Origin: Pelecanus crispus
Lineage: Eukaryota > Chordata > Aves > Pelecaniformes > Pelecanidae
DNA length: 64,000 nt
NCBI RefSeq assembly: GCF_030463565.1
Contig: NC_134675.1
Span: forward strand, 11,677,862-11,741,861
Direction: 5' to 3'
Below, one piece after another: positions 56,450 through 64,000 of this stretch (its first letter is position 1; each line of letters begins with the position of its first letter). The notes below the pieces were generated by a model, which searched no databases, had not been told where the DNA came from, and was given only the letters and a program-made list of their open reading frames with translations. The translations under genes were made by a program, and so were the position numbers.

Positions 56450-57318
56450 TAGATGTGTCTACTACAGGCTGTCATGTCTACTACAGGCCGCCTGATCAAG
56501 GGGAGCCTGCTGACGAAGCCTTCTTCCTCCAGCTCCAGGAGGCTTCGCGCTTGCAGACTCTCGTCCTGCTGGGGGACTTCAACCACCCCGACATTTGCTG
56601 GAAAAGCAACACGGCGAGCTGTAGGAAATCCAGGAGCATCCTGGAATGCATAGACGACAACTTCCTAAGCCAGATAATAGACACACCTACCCGAGGGGAC
56701 GCGATACTGGATCTGATGGTCACCAATGCAAGTGAGCTCATTGGTGATGTCAAGACTGGAGGCAGCTTGGGCTGCAGTGATCACGCATTGGTGGAGTTCA
56801 CGCTCCTGAGGGACATGGGAAAAGCGAGGAGTACAGTCAGGACCCTAAATTTTAGGAAAGCAAACTTCCAGCTCTTCAAGGAGTTAGTCAGAAGGACCCC
56901 CTGGGAGACAGTCCTCAGGGACAGGGGAACGGAACAGAGCTGGCAGATCGTTAAGGACACCTTCCATAGAGCACAAGAGTTCTCAGTCCCCAGGTGTAAA
57001 AAATCAGGGAAGGATGGGAAGAGACCAGCATGGCTGAGTCGAGACCTGCTGGTCAAACTAAAGAGTAAGAGGGAACTGCACAGGCAGTGGAAGCAGGGAC
57101 AGGTGTCCTGGGGGGAATACAGGGAAACGGCCCACTTGTGTAGGGAGGAGGTCAGGAAGGCCAAGGCGCAGCTGGAACTGAATTTGGCAAGGGACGTAAA
57201 GAATAACAAGAAGGGCTTCTACAGGTATGTCAACCAGAAAAGGAAGGTTAAAGAAAGCGTACCCCGCCCTGATGAACAAGAAAGGCGAACTTGTATCAAC
57301 GGACGAGGAGAAGGCTGA
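55741..57318 (+). pseudogene. Chimeric open frame: ERV RT fused to CR1 endonuclease
   Basis: 525 codons are uninterrupted across the ERV/CR1 junction at 56449/56450. The first part is ERV RT including QYIDDIIVWG, followed by a short out-of-frame ERV stretch. The rest is in-frame CR1 ORF2 endonuclease and linker. There is no host promoter or start context, and the fusion is probably accidental. Confidence 0.75.
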
Positions 57319-59025
57319 GGTACTCAACAACTTCTTTGCTTCACTCTTCACCGGCAACCTCTCTCCTCACCCCTCCCGAGTCGATGGACCACAAGATGGG
57401 GACCAGTGGGGTAAAGCCCCTCCCACTGTAAGGGAAGATCAGGTTTGAGACCACCTAAAGAACCTCAATGTACACAAGTCTATGGGACCTGATGAGATGC
57501 ACCCCAGAGTCCTGAGGGAAATGGCTGATGTAGTTGCCAAGCCACTCTCCATGATATTTGAAAAGTCATGGCAGTCAGGTGAAGTCCCTGCTGACTGGAA
57601 GAAGGGGAATGTTGTGCCCATTTTTAAAAAGGGAAGAAAGGAGGACCCTGGGAACTACCGACCTGTCAGCCTCACCTCTGTGCCTGGGAAGATCATGGAA
57701 CAGATCCTCCTAGAAGCTATGCTCAAGCACATGGAGGACAGGGAGGTGGTTCGAGCCAGCCAGCATGGCTTCACCAAGGGCAAGTCCTGCCTGACCAACC
57801 TCGTGGCTTTCTCTGAAGGAGTGACTGCATCAGTGGACAAGGGAAAAGCAATGGATGTCATCTACTTGGATTTCTGTAAAGCGTTCGACACAGTCCCCCA
57901 CAACATCCTTCTCTCTCAATTGGGGAGATATGGGTTTGATGGGTGGACTGTTCAGTGGATAAGGAATTGGCTGGATGGTCGCATCCAGAGGGTCGTGGTC
58001 AATGGCTCGATGTCCACATGGAGACCGGTGACAAGTGGGGTCCCTCAGGGGTCCGTACTGGGACCGGTGCTATTTAACATCTTCATCAATGACATAGACA
58101 GTGGGATCGAGTGCACCCTCAGCAAGTTTGCAGATGACACCAAGCTGAGTGGTGCCGTTGACACACCAGGAGGACGAGATGTCATCCAGAGGGACCTGGA
58201 CAAGCTGGAGAGGTGGGCCTGTGTGAACCTCATGAGGTTCAACAAGGCCAAGTGCAAGGTCCTGCACCTGGGATGGGGCAACCCCCGCTATCAGTACAGG
58301 TTGGGGGATGAAGAGATTGAGAGCAGCCCTGCGGAGAAGGACTTGGGGGTACTGGTGGACGAAAAGCTGGACATGAGCCGGCAATGTGCACTCGCAGCCC
58401 AGAAAGCCAACCGAATCCTGGGCTGCATCAAAAGAAGCGTGGCCAGCAGGTCGAGGGAGGTGATTCTGCCCCTCTACTCTGCTCTGGTGAGACCCCACCT
58501 GGAGTACTGCGTCCAGCTCTGGAGCCCTCAGCACAAGAAGGACATGGACCTGTTGGAGCGGGTCCAGAAGAGGGCCACCAAAATGATCCGAGGGCTGGAA
58601 CACCTCTCCTATGAGGCCAGGCTGAAAGAGTTGGGATTGTTCAGCCTAGAGAAGAGAAGGCTGTGAGGAGACCTTATTGCGGCCTTCCAGTACTTAAAGG
58701 GAGCCTACAGGAAAGATGGGGAGAATCTTTTTAGCAAGGCCTGTTGTGACAGGACAAGGAATAACGGATTTAAACTAAAGAAGAATAGGTTTAGACTAGA
58801 CATAAGAAAGAAATTTTTTACAATGAGGGTGGTCAAGCACTGGAACAAGTTGCCCAGAGAGGTGGTAGAGGCCCCATCCCTGGCAACATTCAAGGTCAGG
58901 TTGGATGGGGCTCTGAGCAACCTGATCTAGTGAAAGCTGTCCCTGCTCACTGCAGGGGGGTTGGGCTAGATGACCTCTAAAGGTCCCTTCCAACCCAAAG
59001 CATTCTATGATTCTATGATTCTATG
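56450..59025 (+). mobile_element. CR1 LINE, near-complete ORF2 with 3' tail
   Basis: About 2.58 kb. It holds the C-terminal half of the APE-type endonuclease (LVLLGDFNHPDICW, DAILDLMVTN, SDHALVEF), a basic linker, RT ([14 protein letters not shown] near 57870, [11 protein letters not shown] near 58125) and the 3' region ending in three ATTCTATG units. The first half of ORF2 is missing. Frameshifts lie near 57265 and 57450, and a TGA at 58664-58666 replaces the usual Arg. No target duplication is seen. Confidence 0.93.
57482..58666 (+). pseudogene. CR1 ORF2 reverse transcriptase segment
   Basis: 394 codons open, from [16 protein letters not shown] to [11 protein letters not shown], covering all RT palm motifs including FADD. 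It is the best preserved CR1 coding stretch in the window but lacks its ORF2 start and carries the stop at 58664. Confidence 0.85.
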
Positions 59026-59626
59026 TAGAAGGAGATAAAGTCCCTGTAGTGCACATAAAAAATATGCTGGGGAAGACAGTCTGGGTTACTTCCCCCTCTG
59101 GTAAAGGCAAACCCATTCGTGGGATTGCTTTTGCTCAAGGAACCTGGGTGCATTTGGTGGGTGATGCGAAAGGATGGGGAAGTCTGATGTGTACCTCAAG
59201 GGGATTTGATTTTGGGTGAAAATAGCCAATGCACTGAACTGTATGATGTTAATTGCTCTATAATACTGTATGTCATCTCTTTTATGGTTGCTATATGCCA
59301 CATCAATGGTATACAGTAAGAATTGCCCAGCTTAATAGAGAATTAACTTTGATGAAATGTGTTGGAATTGGAACTGGCTTCAGCATGCAACAATCCAACA
59401 CCACACACCACCTCTCCTGCTCTGAAAGACTGTGATGATGGATGGAACCCAAAGTCATGGACTAAATGAACTCAATGGACATTTTAGAGGGATGGCCCAT
59501 AGATAAAGGGAATGATATCTGTGTGTATGTATCAAGACAGGGAAAGTGGTGGTGATTAATTGGAATGCATTGGAAAGGGGTGGGACCTGTGCATGACGTA
59601 GATGGTATAGAATAAGGGGTGGATAC
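59024..59626 (+). pseudogene. Family-A integrase C-terminal remnant and 3' UTR
   Basis: 59026-59230 matches the last 200 bp of pol (equivalent to 32285-32490), with an extra base near 59141 shifting the frame. 59231-59626 matches the proviral 3' UTR with a deletion of about 60 bp. Confidence 0.87.
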
Positions 59627-60193
59627 TGTCCTGGTTTTGGCTGTGATAGAGATAATTTTCTTCCTAGTAGCAGGCATAGTGCTGTGTTTTGCATTTATTA
59701 GGAGAAGAATGTTGATAACACACTGATGTTTTAGTTGTTGCTAAGTACTGCTTGTGCTAGTCAAGGACTTTTCAGCTTCCCATGCTCTGCCAGGTGCACA
59801 AGAAGCTGGTAGGGGGCACAGCCAGGACAGCTGACCCAAACTGACCAAAGGGCTATTCCATACCATATGACGTCATGCTCAGTATATAAACTGGGGGGGG
59901 GTTGGCCGGGGGGCAGCGATCGCTGCTCGGGAACTGTCTGGGTATCGGTCGGCAGGTGGTGAGCAATTGCATTGTGCATCACTTGCTTTGTATATTATTA
60001 TTACTCTTATTATTATATTGTTATTAGTACTACTAGTATTTTATTTTATTTCAATTATTAAACTGTTCTTATCTCAACCCAGGCATGTTTCTTACTCTTA
60101 GTCTTCTGATTCTCTCCCCCATCCCATCGGGGCAGGGGGAGTGAGCGAGCGGCTGAGTGGTGCTTAGTTGCTGGCTGGGGTTAAACCACAACA
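59627..60193 (+). mobile_element. LTR family A, 3' LTR
   Basis: TGTCCTGGTTTTGGC to CCACAACA, 567 bp, with TGACGTCA at 59868-59875 and TATATAAA close after. Its right flank is CR1 ORF1 sequence. Confidence 0.93.
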
Positions 60194-60660
60194 GTGCCTC
60201 TGTCCCCTGCAGCAGCAAGTCACCCATTATGATGACTCGCTGTTTCTTCCTGGTAGTCTTGCATGATATAGGGTCAGGTGGACCAGATCCTATGCTTGAA
60301 GGCACATCTGCCTCCTCTTCAGCCTTGAGGGCAGTGAACTTTATTTTGTAGTTGTAAATCCTTAGGTGGAGCAGGAGCCTTCCTCTTGGTGCCAGAAGTC
60401 ACCAGCTTCCATCCTTCCCCTTCTCCAGAGGTTGCACTTACCTTATTATTAGGCGTAGACACTGCCTGCTTCTCTACTGCAGATGGGGTTGGCGGGTCTT
60501 CAAGCTGTTTTGTCTCAGAGAAGATCCTGTCTATCTCCCTTTCATCTTCTCTGATGCTGTGCAGCCTGCTCACTTCCTCCTATAACTCCTCCACTTAGCA
60601 GCACAACTCCTCCAAGAGAGCACGTCCTGCATGAGAGGGCCATCTCTCCTGGCATCAGGA
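60194..60660 (-). mobile_element. CR1 ORF1 fragment, interrupted by LTR A
   Basis: The minus strand reads SRLHSIREDEREIDRIFSET, then KRKAPAPPKDLQL, then RVIIMGDLLLQGTEA, which ends exactly at the LTR. The GDxLLxGTEA block is the avian CR1 ORF1 esterase-like motif (also at 63420). Here Ser is replaced by Leu (GDL). Frameshifts are present. Confidence 0.8.
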
Positions 60661-60831
60661 ATCCTTTGATTTCATGAGTGAGTAGACTGAAAAAAATATA
60701 CTTCACTTCTCATCTGCCTTGCAAATTCTCAAGAAATGAAAATGGCATGTGTTTGTATTTTGACCTATTTCTTTGTTATGATGGGTGCCTTTCATTATGG
60801 AGAACCTGGAGTGTTTTTATAATTTAGACTG
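60661..60831. other. No gene seen
   Basis: Short AT-rich spacer. Confidence 0.5.
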
Positions 60832-61917
60832 TGTCACGAATGCAGGTTTCTGAATCCTGCTGATTATGTTAATTTATTGTGAATGAGTGACTTTACGCAG
60901 TTTGATTTAGTAGCAGTTTAGAATTTACTTGTAGCAAATCGCAGGATTTGATTGTAATATTTTAATAGCACTCAGTCATCAGCGATTAACAAAGTGATTA
61001 GACAAAATTGATCAAAACAGGGACTTAGTTACAGATTCAAAATGGCAAGGTTCACTCTATTACTATATGGAAGTGCGTAAAGGAAAATTAAGTTACACTG
61101 AGTTGGAATGATTCACAGAGAGATTGTGGATGCAGGGGATAAGGAGGACCCTCCCGTTGAGTCACGAGGTTCAGAATAGACCCCCTTGCTTTCTAAACTC
61201 CTTTTCAGAGAGGAGTCTAGGTGCAGCTAGGTCCAATCTTAGTCTCAGACTTGGTCAACAGTTTATAGGAATAAGGGTAATGCAGTAGTATAAGACTCAC
61301 TTTGAAATTAAATCATACCTCTACAGACTACTTAAACTGATTCACACATGCATACACACAGACATGAATACATATATATTTAAAAAAACTGGTATACCTG
61401 TTAAAAATTCCCCTCGAGTTCAGTGAAATTCTCACGTCGAATGTCTTGGCATTTCTCAACGGGTGAGGGTTGAGCCTCGAGGAGTGAAGGGTTTCAGCCC
61501 AGGCTCCACTGTCGGTCTTCTGAAATGGACCTCCAATTTTAGCAAACTTTGAGAGTTTGCTAGCTCTGAGAGGAGTCCTGCTCAGAAGGAGGTGCTGGTG
61601 CAGCCCGCTGCAGTCCAGGAGAGCTCAAAGGGCCTCACTTAGGACTGCTGTTTTATAGGATCGTGAGATGATTGGCTTTAGTCATTGTAAATCTCCATCC
61701 AAGCCACAATTTGGGTCGGTAATTACTGCTATGTTTCAAAGCTGACAGGGGTAACTTGATTGTTCTCACTCCCCACGTCAACCATGTAGGAGTTTCTGGT
61801 ACAATTAAGGGGCACCTAACTGACCAACTCACTACACAAGGTCGCCGTCTGGCAGGAATCCCTGAGGTCATAAAGCAGTTGAAGAGAGAAAAGGCGGGGG
61901 GGGGATGCACCACAACA
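60832..61917 (-). mobile_element. Solo LTR of an unidentified family, perfect target duplication
   Basis: Ends TGTCACGAATGCAGG and CACCACAACA on the plus strand, 1086 bp, flanked by gactg on both sides (60827-60831 and 61918-61922). The minus strand carries TATAAAA near 61655 and AATAAA near 60868, about 35 bp before its TGACA-side terminus, so it reads right to left. No coding sequence is recognised, and it does not resemble LTRs A-D. It is unusually long for a solo LTR in this window. Confidence 0.8.
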
Positions 61918-62869
61918 GACTGGTAGGTAAGAAAGAAAAATATTCCTATAAGCATAATGACAGTATTGAAACATTTGGAAACACATAGAGAGGTCTCTGA
62001 ATGCTTTTGCTATATCAGGTCAAAGTAACTGAATCCTTTCCTTTCATTATACCCACCAGAAAGACTGAATAGAAAACATGTGAATTTCTATCCTCTGTCT
62101 TAGCCTTTCTGTGGATTTTATCTTATTATTGGGGAATTATTGACTGGTTGCCAATACCCCAACTGGATATTTAATTAGAAATTTTAAAATCAAAGAAACA
62201 TCAAATATAAAAAAAATCTTTATCAGAAACAATAAAGATGAATTGTGTGTCATCTTCAACAAGCCCTAGCTAATTTCTGTTGAGTAAAGCCCTTGAATGT
62301 CCCTTACACTTTTATTTTAAAAGCCCAGTATTTACTTCTGCATAGCTTGTGAATCTTTCTCATTTAATAGGCCCAGCTCATGAACAAATCTGATTCCTTT
62401 GACTTGTCATCAGTATGTATTATATAGAACTTTCAAAATTACTTTCCAAAATTTTGAGACTTCAAGTATTCCATTTCACCAAGCATTGGCAACCTTGGGA
62501 ACTTTCTCCATAAATTTCCAACATTTTTGCACTAGATTCTCAGTATAATTTTGGTGTTTTATTTCTGGTGGTCTTCTTTCAAAAGCATCAATGGCATTGT
62601 TGGAAAAGAGTATTTAAGTGAAGGATGAGTGAAAGATCATCATTTAAAGCAAATTCTGTTTATCAGTCCTATAATGTTTTCATAATACTTATCAATAAGA
62701 AAACATATCTGAAAGGCAGCTAGAATGTCCTCATATGTAGGATGAAATTGATTTATTTCAGGCTGTCAGTAGTTCTCTTGATTTTAGTATTTCCATATTA
62801 ATCGATAGAAAGTGCCAGCAATTTTGTTTTCCTTGACTGAATCACAGTTACCACTCGCCCAAAAGCCGC
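61918..62869. other. No gene seen
   Basis: AT-rich unique-looking sequence between the solo LTR and the CR1. Confidence 0.5.
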
Positions 62870-64000
62870 CGCCAGAAGGAATGCGGCGACCCAGACGGAG
62901 CTCCCGCACAAACATGCAGCCATCCAGCTCTCCGGCTGCAGGGAGTGCCTGAGCCTGTCACTTGTACCGGAGGGCAGTGGAGACAGCAAATGTCTTCGGT
63001 GTGACCAGGTAGATGATCTCCTCAGCCTGGTGGCAGAGCTGAAGGAGGAAGTGGAAAGGCTAAGGAGTATCAGGGAGTGAGAGAGGGAGATAGATTGGTG
63101 GAGCTGCACCCACCATCCCTGAGGCCAAGGCAGCAGGTGGAGGCCCCACAGGGAGCGGAGGATCCCCTACCCTCTTGCCAGCAAGCAGAAGGAGGGAACC
63201 TAAGAAATAGGGGGGAATGGAAACAGGTCCCTGCCCGGGGAGGCAGGCGAATCCCCTCCTGGCCTCCCTCACCTTCCCAGCTGCCCTTACATAACAGATA
63301 TGGGGCTCTGGAAGTTGAGGGCCAGGCAAGTGAGGAGGTAGGTGAAGGTCCAGTCAGGGGGTTGCCGAGTCAGCCCCACGGATTACGACTGTCCCTGTTA
63401 AGAAAAAAAGGAGGGTAATTGTCATAGGTGATTCCCTCCTGCAGGGAACTGAGGGCCAAATCTGCCCTTCAGACCCATCCCACAGGGAAGTCTGCTGCCT
63501 CCCTGGGGCCCGGGTTAGGGATGTTACTAAGAAACGGCCCCGATCTGGTAAGGCCCTCCGATTACTACCCACTGCTGGTTATACAGGTTGGCAGTGATGA
63601 GGTTGCGGAGAGAAGTCCTAAAGCGATCAAAAGGGACTTCAGGGCACTGGGGTGATTGGTTGCAGGATCGGGACCACAGGTAGTGTCTTCTTCTATCCCA
63701 TCAGTGGAAGGGAAGAATGCTAAATGGAATGGGAAAACTCACCTGATTAACAAGTGGCTCAAAGGCTGGTGCCATCGGTGGAATTTTGGTTTTATCGATC
63801 ATGGGGAGGTTTACATGGCACTGGGCCTGCTGGCAGCAGATGGAGATCACCTGTCTCCAAAGGGGAAAAGGATTCTCGCTCATGAGTTGGCGGGACTCAT
63901 CAAGAGGGCTTTAAACAGGGTTCAAAGGGGGAAGGGGATATAAACAGGCTCCCTAGTGACGAGCCCAGGGGTGACATGGCAACATTGGGGGTGAAATCGA
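62870..64000 (+). mobile_element. CR1 LINE ORF1, 5' part, runs off the window
   Basis: Reads SGCRECLSLSLVPEGSGDSK and KCLRCDQVDDLLSLVAELKE, a Cys-rich motif followed by a short coiled coil, then RRVIVIGDSLLQGTEGQICP, the GDSL esterase-like motif with its Ser intact. EVCCLPGARVRDVT and a decayed remainder follow to the edge. Stops and shifts interrupt it (stop near 63079). ORF2 would lie beyond the window. Confidence 0.85.

Larger units (their letters stand above)
53105..60193 (+). mobile_element. Family-A ERV lacking 5' LTR, with CR1 inside pol
   Basis: Starts TTGAGATAACAACAG, exactly the base after the PBS in the provirus at 26658. Contents: gag (53195-55184), pol (55185-56449, then 59024-59223), 3' UTR and a 3' LTR (59627-60193). 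The 5' LTR and PBS are absent. Between the two pol parts is a CR1 (56450-59025), and 1715 bp of pol (equivalent to 30568-32282) are missing. Confidence 0.93.

Noticed and set aside
1-64000. CRISPR arrays, bacterial operons, rRNA genes
   Set aside because: No regular spacer-repeat structure, no ribosomal RNA sequence; the content is clearly vertebrate.

Overview
The window is bird nuclear DNA. The evidence is CR1 LINEs with the (ATTCTATG)n 3' end, several avian LTR families, a tRNA-Ile-headed SINE with a CR1 tail, and a split, intact ISCA1 gene. The SINE resembles the songbird element TguSINE1 (from memory), which suggests a passerine or near relative. ISCA1 is the only protein-coding host gene I can support. 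Because ISCA1 is Z-linked in birds and this window is crowded with retroviral insertions, a W-linked copy is a reasonable but untested idea.

Layout. 1-9822 is a nest of class III (ERVL-like) endogenous retroviruses (ERVs). A partial LTR (family A) at the edge abuts a minus-strand gag-pol element with a family-B 5' LTR. That element sits inside the protease region of an older minus-strand relative. A CR1 and a 3'-truncated plus-strand family-A element follow. 9823-12550 shows no gene. 12550-19080 is ISCA1: a CpG-rich promoter, four exons and a polyA signal. 19909-20512 is a solo LTR B and 22360-23898 a broken CR1. 26658-33530 is a nearly intact family-A provirus with two 571-bp LTRs, a Lys1,2-type primer-binding site (PBS), gag, pol and no env. 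36699-49425 is a mosaic of LTR C fragments, an inverted family-A gag/LTR piece, the SINE, and a complete but decayed minus-strand gamma-like provirus (family D) with two 588-bp LTRs and an env relic. 49426-52440 holds an unidentified, broken exon-like block. 52440-60193 is a CR1 fragment fused to a family-A element that lacks its 5' LTR and whose pol was partly replaced by a 2.6-kb CR1. 60194-64000 holds CR1 ORF1 fragments and a solo LTR with a perfect 5-bp target duplication.

The most unusual material is in family A. Its Gag starts with several membrane-like hydrophobic segments carrying N-glycosylation sequons, and this architecture is kept in a clearly divergent relative. A Thr/Ala/Pro repeat in Gag varies from three to six units between copies. 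Gag and pol share one frame, separated by a single TAG followed 10 nt later by a perfect 6-bp hairpin, which is the layout of a readthrough signal. All retroviral genes here are old genomic copies, and their breaks are described as seen.
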